A program made the translations under genes and the position numbers. Below the pieces are notes generated by a model. It worked only from the letters and a program-made list of their open reading frames with translations, was not told the DNA's origin and ran no database searches. Shown piece after piece: positions 1-7,551 of a stretch of 48,543 bases of DNA. The stretch is from JAWOFN01 sp046497505 [NCBI: bacterium]. Lineage in GTDB: Bacteria > Blakebacterota > Blakebacteria > Blakebacterales. The stretch is from positions 1 through 48,543 of the forward strand of contig JAWOFN010000089.1 of the NCBI GenBank assembly GCA_046497505.1. Reading direction: 5' to 3'. The first letter of the stretch is position 1. Each line of letters begins with the position of its first letter.

Positions 1-508
1 GGACGATGGCATCGTACGCCCCCTCCCGCATCTTCCGGATGCGGGTGGGGACGTTCCCCCTGAGGTCGGCGAGCTCCAGGTCGGGACGCCAGCGGGCCAG
101 CAGGGCCCGGCGGCGGAGGCTGCTCGTACCCACACGGGTCCCCCCGGGGAGTTCGTCCACCCCGACCTCCTCGGGAGCCAGCAGCACGTCCCGGGGGTCC
201 TCCCGTTCCAGGACGGCCCCCACGGTCAGCCCGGAGGGCTGGTCGGTGGCCAGGTCCTTCAGACTGTGCACGGCCAGGTCCACCTGCTCGTCCAGCAGGG
301 CCTGCTCGATCTCCTTGGTGAAGAAGGCCTTGCCGCCCACCTGGGAGAGGGGCACGTCGACGATGACGTCCCCTTCGGTCTTGATGATGACGATCTCCAC
401 CTCGGGTCCCTCGGGGAGGGCGCGGAGGAGGCCGGCCACGTGGTCGGCCTGCCAGCGTGCGAGCTGGCTCCCGCGGGTCCCGATGCGGAGGGTCTGGGGG
501 GCACTCAT
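1..508 (-). CDS. hemC: Porphobilinogen deaminase (hydroxymethylbilane synthase), 3' end cut by the window edge
   Basis: HemC polymerises four porphobilinogen molecules to hydroxymethylbilane in the cytoplasmic tetrapyrrole pathway. The minus-strand reading starts MSAPQTLRIGTRGSQLARWQ, the family's N-terminal signature. It continues with QVGGKAFFTKEIEQALL, the substrate-site stretch AVHSLKDLAT and TSSLRRRALL, all typical of domains 1 and 2. About 169 codons are visible of the roughly 310 usual, so the cysteine that carries the dipyrromethane cofactor lies outside the window. The ATG at 508 overlaps the hemA stop (ATGA), so the two genes are probably translationally coupled in a HemX/CcsA-like, hemA, hemC operon. 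Confidence 0.96.
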   Translation of the reverse strand, partial: MSAPQTLRIGTRGSQLARWQADHVAGLLRALPEGPEVEIVIIKTEGDVIVDVPLSQVGGKAFFTKEIEQALLDEQVDLAVHSLKDLATDQPSGLTVGAVLEREDPRDVLLAPEEVGVDELPGGTRVGTSSLRRRALLARWRPDLELADLRGNVPTRIRKMREGAYDAIV

Positions 509-1821
509 GAGGCGTCGGCTCCTTCGTCGTCTTCTTCGGAGGACCCGCGGCCCGGGGGCGGGCCGAGGTCCAGGTCGAACAGGTCGGTGACGGCCTCCAG
601 TTTGGCGAGGCCGGACCGGCTCGACCGGTCGATCTCCTTGATCCGGACGGTGGGGTGGTGGAGGAGCTTGTTCACCAGGGAGCGGGTGTATTTCTGGAGC
701 ATCTCCCGGTCCTTGTCCTGGAAGTGCTTGGCCTGCTTCTCCGCTTCGGCCAGGGCGGTCTCGGTGAACGCCTGGCGGAAGGCCCGTATGATGGGCGCCA
801 CCTCCAGGGTGTCGTGCCAGGTGAAGAAGCGGTCGACCTCCTCGGAAACGATGCGCTCCGCCTTCGGGATCTCCTTCGCCCGGCGGGCCCGGTTCTGCTC
901 CACCACGCTCTCCAGGGCGTCCAGGTCGTAGAGGAAGACGTTGTCCAGGCCGGCGGCCTTCGGGTCCACGTCCCGGGGGCTGGCGATATCCACCACGACC
1001 ATGGGACGCCGGGAGCGGGCCTTCATGACCCGTCCCAGCTCAGCGGCCCGGATGACCGGTTCGGGGGCCGAAGTGGCCGTGACCACCACGTCCGCCTCCT
1101 CCAGGGCCTCGTACCGCTCCTCCCACGGCCGGGCCCTGCCGCCCAGCTCCTCGGCCAGGGCCTGCCCCCGCTCCAGGGTCCGGTTCACCACGGTGAGGGC
1201 GGCAGGGTGGAGGTCGGCGAAATGTCGCCCGGCCAGCGCACCGGTCTCGCCGGCCCCCACCACAAGCACCCGATGGCGGTTCATGTCGGCGAAGACCTTG
1301 GAGGCCAGCCCCACGGCAGCATAGGCCACCGAGAGGGCTCCCTCGCCGACCCCGGTCTCGGCCCTGGCCCGCTTGCCTGTGTGGACCGCGCCTTCGAAGA
1401 GCTTGTGCAGCAGCGTCCCTGCCGTGCCGTTATTCTCGGCATAGGCCAGGGCGTCCTTCACCTGGCCCAGGATCTCCGGCTCCCCGATCATCAGCGAGTC
1501 CAGCCCGGCGGCCACCGAGTAGAGATGGTGGACCGCCTCACGCCCCATTTTGAGATACGTGTAGTCGCCGTCCTCCATGTAGGGGACACCCTTCTGGGCG
1601 GTGACGGCCTCCCGCAGGGCCCCATCCGCGGCCCCCACGTCGTCGACCCAGCCCAGCACCTCGGTCCGGTGGCAGGTGGAGAGCACGGCGCTCTCGGTCA
1701 CCTCCTCCAGGCCCCGGAGCCGGGGATAGAGGTGGGCCAGCTCTGCCGCCTCCATGTGGAGGGTGTCCCGGATCCCGGCCGGTGCCGAGGTGTGGTTCGT
1801 GCCGATGAGGATCAGTTCCAT
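505..1821 (-). CDS. hemA: Glutamyl-tRNA reductase
   Basis: HemA reduces glutamyl-tRNA(Glu) with NADPH to glutamate-1-semialdehyde, the first committed step of C5-pathway tetrapyrrole synthesis. The 438-residue product has the usual length. It begins MELILIGTNHTSAPAGIRD and carries the catalytic cysteine in LSTCHRTEV. The usual motif has Asn after the Cys (STCNRTE); here it is His. VVGAGETGALAGRHF is the NADPH-binding Rossmann loop, and VVTATSAPEPVI and VVDIASPRDVDP are typical. A C-terminal helical dimerisation region follows. The ATG at 1821 lies 2 nt after the stop of the upstream HemX/CcsA-like gene, and the 3' end overlaps hemC by 4 nt. An acidic tail (SSEEDDEGADAS) ends the protein. Confidence 0.97.
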   Translation of the reverse strand: MELILIGTNHTSAPAGIRDTLHMEAAELAHLYPRLRGLEEVTESAVLSTCHRTEVLGWVDDVGAADGALREAVTAQKGVPYMEDGDYTYLKMGREAVHHLYSVAAGLDSLMIGEPEILGQVKDALAYAENNGTAGTLLHKLFEGAVHTGKRARAETGVGEGALSVAYAAVGLASKVFADMNRHRVLVVGAGETGALAGRHFADLHPAALTVVNRTLERGQALAEELGGRARPWEERYEALEEADVVVTATSAPEPVIRAAELGRVMKARSRRPMVVVDIASPRDVDPKAAGLDNVFLYDLDALESVVEQNRARRAKEIPKAERIVSEEVDRFFTWHDTLEVAPIIRAFRQAFTETALAEAEKQAKHFQDKDREMLQKYTRSLVNKLLHHPTVRIKEIDRSSRSGLAKLEAVTDLFDLDLGPPPGRGSSEEDDEGADAS

Positions 1822-1823
1822 GA

Positions 1824-2705
1824 TCAGATGAAGCTGTGGAAGGACTTGAGGAACAGGTTCACGGCGAAGGAGGAGAACACCATGAGGACGAAGGCGGCGA
1901 TGGAGAGCCAGGCCAGCCAGCGGGTGGGCCATTTGAAGAGCCAGCGGCCCCAGACGCAGATCCCGTAGAGGAACCAGACCACCAGGGTGCTCAGGAACTT
2001 GGGGTCGGTCAGGAAGCTGCCGGTGAGCTGGCCGGACTGCTGGAGACTCACCGACCACACCGCGCCCAGGATGATGGCCAGGGTGAGGGTGATCCAACCG
2101 AAGCTCAGGGCGGTGGAGGTCAGGCGTCCCAGGATCTCCAGGCTGGGCAGGCGCTGGTAGATCAGGCCCACCCGGTGTCCCTTCAGCTCCCGGTAGAGGA
2201 GGATGTAGAGGGTGCCGTAGACCGCCGCGATGGCGAAGGCGGCGTAGCCCAGCAGGGCCGCGCTCACGTGGAACCCGAAGAGGGAGGAGCGCAGGATCGG
2301 CGCCACCTCGGTGGTATGGGTCACGAAGGCGCTGGAGACGATCTGGAAGAAGAGGGCGGGGGCGAGGAGGAAGACCCCGGTGGCCTTGTCGTTCAGGATC
2401 GACTCCAGCACCAGGTAGACCACGGTCAGCGCGAAGGCGACGAAGGAGAAGGCCTCCCACACGTTGGCGATGGGCACGTGGCGGTAGGCGATGGTCTCCA
2501 GCACCAGGTAGACCAGGTGGAGACCGGCTACGGTCCAGGCCACCGGGGTGACCGACTCCCGGCTCCAGTCGGGGGCGCTCACGAAGAAGACCAGGTAGTT
2601 CAGTACGGCCAGGAGATAGCCCAGGGGGAGCAGGATGTTGAGGAGCTCGAGGAGTACCAGCACGACGGGCCGTCCGTTCCTTCTTGGCGTCAGCCCGGGC
2701 CTCAC
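1824..2705 (-). CDS. ccsA: CcsA/HemX-family cytochrome c assembly membrane protein
   Basis: A 293-residue polytopic membrane protein with about eight hydrophobic segments, matching the CcsA/CcmC/HemX superfamily. Family features include HVPIANVWEAFSF and the conserved His in FHVSAALLGYAAF. The tryptophan-rich WWD motif (normally ...WSWDPKE...) is degenerate and reads GSFLTDPKFLSTLVVW, keeping only DPK and the later Trp. With hemA and hemC directly downstream, a HemX-like role (modulating HemA or heme handling) is as likely as heme export for cytochrome c assembly; the sequence does not decide. The start used is GTG at 2705; no ATG occurs in the first part of the frame. It is the first gene of the hem operon. 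Confidence 0.82.
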   Translation of the reverse strand: MRPGLTPRRNGRPVVLVLLELLNILLPLGYLLAVLNYLVFFVSAPDWSRESVTPVAWTVAGLHLVYLVLETIAYRHVPIANVWEAFSFVAFALTVVYLVLESILNDKATGVFLLAPALFFQIVSSAFVTHTTEVAPILRSSLFGFHVSAALLGYAAFAIAAVYGTLYILLYRELKGHRVGLIYQRLPSLEILGRLTSTALSFGWITLTLAIILGAVWSVSLQQSGQLTGSFLTDPKFLSTLVVWFLYGICVWGRWLFKWPTRWLAWLSIAAFVLMVFSSFAVNLFLKSFHSFI

Positions 2706-2746
2706 AGGCTATTTCGGACTGACTGGTCGGTTTATTCGTCTTCCAT

Positions 2747-2774
2747 AAGGTAGCCGAAGTCTCATCCGGGTCAA
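2747..2774 (-). promoter_or_regulatory. Candidate sigma-70 promoter of the ccsA/hemX-hemA-hemC operon
   Basis: On the minus strand a TTGACC box (2774-2769) is followed after 16 nt by TACCTT (2752-2747), about 40 nt before the GTG at 2705. The -35 box is good and the -10 box is weak. The assignment rests on position and consensus only. Confidence 0.4.
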
Positions 2775-2911
2775 GCGGTAGTTGAGTGGCTCCGGAGCGG
2801 CTCCAGCCCCTGTGGGTCGTCCCGGCCCGTCGTGGGCCTGGATGGGCCGGACTGGACCGGGGGGTCGGGCCGGGGCAGGGGAGGTGACGGGTCGGGATGA
2901 GACGGGAGGTG

Positions 2912-2940
2912 TTCGCACCCGGCGGTGTCTGGTATATGAT
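2912..2940 (+). promoter_or_regulatory. Candidate sigma-70 promoter for GWxTD protein 1
   Basis: TTCGCA (2912-2917), 17 nt, then TATGAT (2935-2940). The bases before the -10 box are TGGTA. Transcription would begin near 2947, leaving a leader of about 40 nt before the start at 2986. The TATATGAT stretch stands out in very GC-rich surroundings. Confidence 0.5.
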
Positions 2941-2985
2941 AGGAGCCAAGGAACGCTATCCCCATGTACCGTGGACAGGATGCCC

Positions 2986-5325
2986 ATGCAGCAGTCCCCT
3001 CGAGATGCCCGAGTCGGGGTCCGATCAGGCCCTTCCTGGATCCTCGCCCTCGTTCTGGGTGCCCTCTTCTCCCTGCAGGCCGAGGCCGGTGCCCAGACCG
3101 ACCCGGCGCGTCTGGCCGCGCTGGCCGACTCCGCGTCGGCCCGGCTGGAGCGGGGGGATATCGAGGGGGCCCGGAGCCTCTACGAGCAGGTCCTGGAGGC
3201 CGAGCCGGACCACCTGGAGGGCCTGGTGGGGATGGGGCGGGTCTGGCTGGCCAACCGGGCCGGGGCCGAGCGGGCCCTGGAGGTCCTTCGGAAGGCCACC
3301 GCGAAACACCCCACCTCGCCGAAGACCCACTACTGGCGGGCCATGGCCCACCTGCGGTTCGTGGAGACCGACCTGGGCCGGGACAACGCGGCCTTCGCCC
3401 GCAGGGAGCTGGAGACCACGCTGGAGCTCGACCCCTCCCACGGGGACGCCCGCTATCAGATGGCCCGGCTCCTCCGCACCGTCTATGAGGACTACAACGC
3501 GGCGGCGGAGATCTTCCGGCAGCAGGTGGCGGCCAACCCCGGGCACCTGGATGCCCGGTTCGAGCTGCTGAAGGCGGAGATGGACCTGGGGAACTGGCGC
3601 CGGGCCATCACGGCGGGGGAGGAGCTGCTGGATCGGGACCCCGGTTACCGGGGCGCCTACCCCTACCTGGCCGGAGCGTACTGGCGCAGCGGGCAGACCG
3701 AGGAGGCCATGGGGGTCTTCGAGCGCTACTTCGGCCGGATCGGCGAGCAGGAACGGGGTCTCTACCTGGACATGGGCGTCATCCTGACCCCGGACGAGCG
3801 GGAGGAGTTCGCCTCCCTGGACGCCGAGGGGCGGCGGGCGTACTGGGCCCGCTACTGGCGGACCCGGGACCCCGACCCTCAGACCGACGTGAACGAGCGG
3901 CTCCTGGAGCACTACATCCGCGTCGCCTACGCCCGGATCGAGTTCGGGGAGGACGTCTGGCCCTGGGATGCCCGGGGGGACTTCTACGTCCGGTACGGGG
4001 AGCCGGACATGCGGAGCGGGCGGGGACGTCCGGTGGCGTGGGACCTGGTGGACGACGACCCGACCTTCCTGGACAAGAAACGCGACTACCAGGAGCGGAT
4101 GGGCATGTCCAGCAGCTACCAGCGCCGGACCCCCTTCGATTCCAGTGTCTGGGAGCCGCCTCCCACCATCCCGAAGCCGTTCGTGGTGGACATCGCTCTG
4201 GCCATACAGAACCGCACCGATCCCAGCGGAGTCGACCCGTCCCGCATGTCCCTGGACGAGATATGGGACCTGGCCTCCCAGCTGGCCGAGGAGCGCTACA
4301 TGGGCAGCCTGGCCGCCGCCACCCCCGAGCGGTGGGTCTACACCGACCGGGGGATCGATGTGGCCTTCGACGACCCGGTGCACTCCGGGAAGTACCTGGT
4401 GACGGGGGACCGGAGCCGCATGCTGGTGGACCAGATGGAGGAGCGGGCCCCGGTCATCAGTGAGGAGGAGGAGAAGATCGAGGTCATCGACCCGATGGAC
4501 TCGGTGGTGACCTTCAAGGGGCCCGATGGGAAGACCCGGGTGGAGTACGCCTTCGCCCTGCTCCCGGACGAGTTCGGGGCCTTCCGCTCCACGACCGGGA
4601 CCTTTGCCACGCTGGATGTGGAGGTGGCCCTCTACACCCCCCAGTGGAAGCCGGTGGAGGAGGCGGTCCAGCCGCGCCGACGCCTGCAGACCATCCCCCA
4701 GGTACGGATCCGTGACATCCCGCTGTTCGTGGATGCCACGAGCCTGAGCGTGGACCCGGGCGAGTACATCCTCACCACGCTCCTGCTCGACCCGGTCTCG
4801 GGGCGGCGGGCCTCAGCCGAAGAGACCGTGGAGATCCCCGACTACGCCACGGGGGAGCTGATGTTCAGCGACATCCTGCCGGCGGCGCTGATCCGGGAGG
4901 CCACACCGCAGTCGGACCCGAAGTTCGTGCGGGGCGAGCTGGAGGTGCTCCCCCTGCCGGGCCGGACCCTGCAGACCGACCAGCCGCTGTACGTGTACTA
5001 CGAGCTCTACAACCTCTCGAAGGACCCGATCGGGGCCACCGACTGGGAGATCGCCTACTCGGTGGCCGAGGCCCAGGAGGAACGGGGAGCGGCCAGCCGG
5101 CTCTACCAGGGGCTGAAGAGCCTGGTGGGGGCGGGGCAGGAGCGCGTGGTGATCACGAGCACGGTGAGTGCCTCGGGGATCCGCAGCGACGAGCGGGCCT
5201 ACCTGCAGATCGACCTGAGCGCCCTCCCGGCGGGTACCTACGAGCTGGTCCTCACCGCTACCGACACCCACGACGGCCGTACCGCCGCGGCCAGGCTGCT
5301 CTTCCGGACCATCCCGGGGAGGTAG
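2986..5325 (+). CDS. GWxTD-domain protein with TPR repeats, secreted (paralog 1)
   Basis: A 779-residue exported protein. A signal peptide (residues 1 to about 35, hydrophobic core SWILALVLGALFSLQAEAGAQ cleaved near AGAQ) is followed by TPR-like helical repeats (about 40-280). The GWxTD-type core begins near 286: RDPDPQTDVNERLLEHY, then WPWDARGDFYVRYGEPD at about 325-341. The eponymous Gly-Trp-x-Thr-Asp is replaced by WPWDA, but the following RG and YGEPD are kept. The C-terminal half is beta-rich with conserved stretches such as QPLYVYYELYNLSKDPIGA. The family is of unknown function and common in Gemmatimonadota and Acidobacteriota. I start at ATG 2986 because AGGA at 2977-2980 is well spaced; an in-frame ATG at 2980 is the alternative. 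Full-length relatives lie at 10995-13178 and, broken, at 31466-33132. Confidence 0.85.
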   Translation: MQQSPRDARVGVRSGPSWILALVLGALFSLQAEAGAQTDPARLAALADSASARLERGDIEGARSLYEQVLEAEPDHLEGLVGMGRVWLANRAGAERALEVLRKATAKHPTSPKTHYWRAMAHLRFVETDLGRDNAAFARRELETTLELDPSHGDARYQMARLLRTVYEDYNAAAEIFRQQVAANPGHLDARFELLKAEMDLGNWRRAITAGEELLDRDPGYRGAYPYLAGAYWRSGQTEEAMGVFERYFGRIGEQERGLYLDMGVILTPDEREEFASLDAEGRRAYWARYWRTRDPDPQTDVNERLLEHYIRVAYARIEFGEDVWPWDARGDFYVRYGEPDMRSGRGRPVAWDLVDDDPTFLDKKRDYQERMGMSSSYQRRTPFDSSVWEPPPTIPKPFVVDIALAIQNRTDPSGVDPSRMSLDEIWDLASQLAEERYMGSLAAATPERWVYTDRGIDVAFDDPVHSGKYLVTGDRSRMLVDQMEERAPVISEEEEKIEVIDPMDSVVTFKGPDGKTRVEYAFALLPDEFGAFRSTTGTFATLDVEVALYTPQWKPVEEAVQPRRRLQTIPQVRIRDIPLFVDATSLSVDPGEYILTTLLLDPVSGRRASAEETVEIPDYATGELMFSDILPAALIREATPQSDPKFVRGELEVLPLPGRTLQTDQPLYVYYELYNLSKDPIGATDWEIAYSVAEAQEERGAASRLYQGLKSLVGAGQERVVITSTVSASGIRSDERAYLQIDLSALPAGTYELVLTATDTHDGRTAAARLLFRTIPGR

Positions 5326-5559
5326 GAACTACCCCTCGTCCTTGAGCGGCAGTTCGGATAGAGCTCGCGGGCGCCGTCGGGACAGATGCTGCGGCTGAAC
5401 TCGATGGTCGAGCGGTCCTGGATGTACGACTCCATCGGCTCCCCTGCCCGCGCTGCCAAGTGCCTCCGAAGCTGGACGGGGGAAGGCGCCTCCTGTAGCC
5501 TCGCGCGCACCGATCCGCTGCCTGACACCCGTTCCGGAGCCCGGCTCCGAAGGACGACC

Positions 5560-6139
5560 ATGTACGCTCGATCTTCCCTCCCTGCACTGCTCTTCCTGCT
5601 GGTCCTCGGGGTATTCCCCCCGGAGACCGCCGCCCAGGGGAACGGTGTGGATACCGCTCCCTACCGTGATGCCGCCGACCGGCTGATCCAGGCCGCGCTG
5701 GCCGACAGCCAGCAGGTGTGGGACCGGATGGCGGAGATGTGCGACCGCTTCGGCCCCCGTTTCAGCGGTTCGGAGGGTCTGGAGCGGGCCAACGACTGGA
5801 TGCTGGAGGAGATGCGTGCGGACGGGCTGGAGAACGTGCGCGCCCAGCCGGTCATGGTGCCCCACTGGGTGCGGGGCGAGGAATCCCTCCATCTGGTGCA
5901 TCCCTACGAGCGGGAGCTGCCCATGCTGGGGCTGGGGTGGGGCCGACATCGGCCCCCTCATGCAGGACGCGGTGCCCGGGATGGGGCTGGTCGTGGATGG
6001 GGAGCGGTACTTCTGGTATCACCACACGGACGCCGACACGGTGGACAAGCTCGAGCCCGGAGAGATGGCGCGGTGCGTGGCCACCCTGGCGGTGATGGCC
6101 TACACGGTCGCCGACCTGCCCCAGCGGCTGCCCCGCTGA
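5560..6139 (+). pseudogene. M28-type (carboxypeptidase Q-like) metallopeptidase remnant with internal deletion
   Basis: The first frame opens at ATG 5560 after AGGACGACC. It encodes a signal peptide and the N-terminus of an M28 exopeptidase (RFGPRFSGSEGLERANDW; RGEESLHLVHPYERELPML), running to LGLGWG near 5941. The homology then resumes in another frame with GADIGPLMQDAVPGMGL and YFWYHHTDADTVDKLEPGEM, the family's C-terminus, ending at the TGA at 6137-6139. Only about 195 of the roughly 460 residues usual for the family remain. The centre, which holds most zinc ligands and the catalytic Glu, is missing. Both break points read as G-rich Leu/Gly/Trp codons (CTGGGGCTGGGGTGGGGCC), so deletion by recombination between short repeats is likely. 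An assembly collapse is the alternative. No activity is expected from either fragment. Confidence 0.82.
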
Positions 6140-6182
6140 GTCCCCCGGTCGCGAACCCCCCGTCCGGGCAGGACGCACCGGC

Positions 6183-6210
6183 GGGGGCCGGCAGGGGGAT
6201 GCCGGCCCCC
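6183..6210. terminator. GC-rich hairpin between convergent genes
   Basis: A perfect 10-bp inverted repeat (GGGGGCCGGC at 6183-6192, GCCGGCCCCC at 6201-6210) with an 8-nt loop. It lies between the end of the M28 remnant and the end of the S9 hydrolase gene, so it could stop transcription from both sides. No T-tract is present. Confidence 0.5.
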
Positions 6211-6230
6211 GGACCCGGCCTGCTCCCGCC

Positions 6231-7322
6231 TCAGCCCCCCTCCGGAGTTTCCTGGTAGGGCCGGAGGTTCCACTCCAGGAAGGTCCAGGTGCGGTTCCAC
6301 GAGTCCCGCATCTCGGGTGTGAGTTCCATCTGGAGGGTCTCCCGGTCCACCCGCCTGCTGAAGGAGTGTCCTCCCGGCGGGTCGGTGTAGATCTTCGTCT
6401 CGGCCAGCTCCGGCTTCTTCACCCTCAGGGCGTGCACGAGCATCTCGCACTCCACGAAGTTCACGTCCCGGTCGTTCGTGGCCAGGTGCACCAGGATGGG
6501 GTCCTGGATCCGGTCCACCTGATAGACGGGGCTGCGGGCGATGTACTCCTCGCGCTTCTCGAAGGGGAGCCCCTGGATGCGCTGCTGGGTGGAGAAGAGC
6601 CGCTGGTAGCGGGGTCCCTTGTAGGAGAGCCGGAAGACCAGGTTGGTCACCGGTACGATGGCTGCGCCCCCCTGGAAGGTCCCCGGGAAGCGAGCCAGGG
6701 CGTGGAGGGTGATGAAGCCCCCATGGCTCCACCCCATGATGCCGATCCGGTCCGGGTCCACATGGGGGAGGCTCTTCAGGTAGTCCACCGAGGAGACCGC
6801 ATCGTCCACCTCGTAGCCGCCGTAGTCGATGGCCTCGTGGAACGCCTTTCCGTAGCCGGTGCTCCCCCGGTATTCGGGGGCCACCACCACATACCCGCGG
6901 TCCACCGCTTCCTTCACGAAGGGCCAGTAGTTCTCCGTCCAGTTCCCGTGGACCCCGCCGTGGACCATGATGAGGGCCGCATGCCCCTTCGGTCCCCGCT
7001 TGTTCAGGGGCTGGTAGACGTAGAGGGGGAGGTCCATGTCCCCGATGCGGCTGGGGATGGTGATCTTCTGGTAGTCCACGACCCCCTCGGTGACCGCGGC
7101 GAAGACGCTGTCGGTCCGGGCCTTGCGCCGGATGTGACGTTCGTAGTCGGCCTCCGGGTGGTCGGCCGGGTCGGCGCTGACATAGAGGTCCCGCATCCGC
7201 TCCGGGTCCTGCGGCGCGGCCGCGGCCCGGGTCGGCAGGAGGGCGGCGAGCTGTGAGAGCACCAGGGTGAGGACGAGTATCGAAAGGCCATGTCCACTGC
7301 GGCGGGTATCGCTTGCTGACAT
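6231..7322 (-). CDS. Secreted prolyl-oligopeptidase-type (S9) alpha/beta hydrolase
   Basis: A 363-residue exported serine hydrolase. The signal peptide spans residues 1 to about 36 (hydrophobic run LSILVLTLVLSQLAALL, then AAAAPQ). The alpha/beta-hydrolase core follows: HGGVHGNW (oxyanion region), PEYRGSTGYGKAF (typical of S9C/acylaminoacyl peptidases), nucleophile Ser199 in GWSHGG, Asp in NDRDVNF, and His319 in GGHSFS. The N-terminal beta-propeller of classical S9 peptidases is absent, so this is a stand-alone catalytic domain. It could be a peptidase or an esterase. The start at ATG 7322 has AAGGA at good spacing. The gene is divergent from the Tricorn-type protease, with a 229-nt shared upstream region. 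Confidence 0.88.
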   Translation of the reverse strand: MSASDTRRSGHGLSILVLTLVLSQLAALLPTRAAAAPQDPERMRDLYVSADPADHPEADYERHIRRKARTDSVFAAVTEGVVDYQKITIPSRIGDMDLPLYVYQPLNKRGPKGHAALIMVHGGVHGNWTENYWPFVKEAVDRGYVVVAPEYRGSTGYGKAFHEAIDYGGYEVDDAVSSVDYLKSLPHVDPDRIGIMGWSHGGFITLHALARFPGTFQGGAAIVPVTNLVFRLSYKGPRYQRLFSTQQRIQGLPFEKREEYIARSPVYQVDRIQDPILVHLATNDRDVNFVECEMLVHALRVKKPELAETKIYTDPPGGHSFSRRVDRETLQMELTPEMRDSWNRTWTFLEWNLRPYQETPEGG

Positions 7323-7551
7323 CCCCGATTCCTTTTCCAGGGTTCCGATTCCTCCGGATCCGCCGGGCAGGCGTCCGGACACTGGGATATTGCCAGATGC
7401 AAGGCTCCAGGGCCAGGGGAAGAATGCCGACCGCTCCCCGCATGTATCTGCGGATTGCATCGTCGGGCCGGTTGGGGCATGCTCAACGGACAGGACCGCG
7501 ACGCGGTCCCGAACGTCCACCGGATGTCCCCTTCCACGGAGGATCCGAGCC

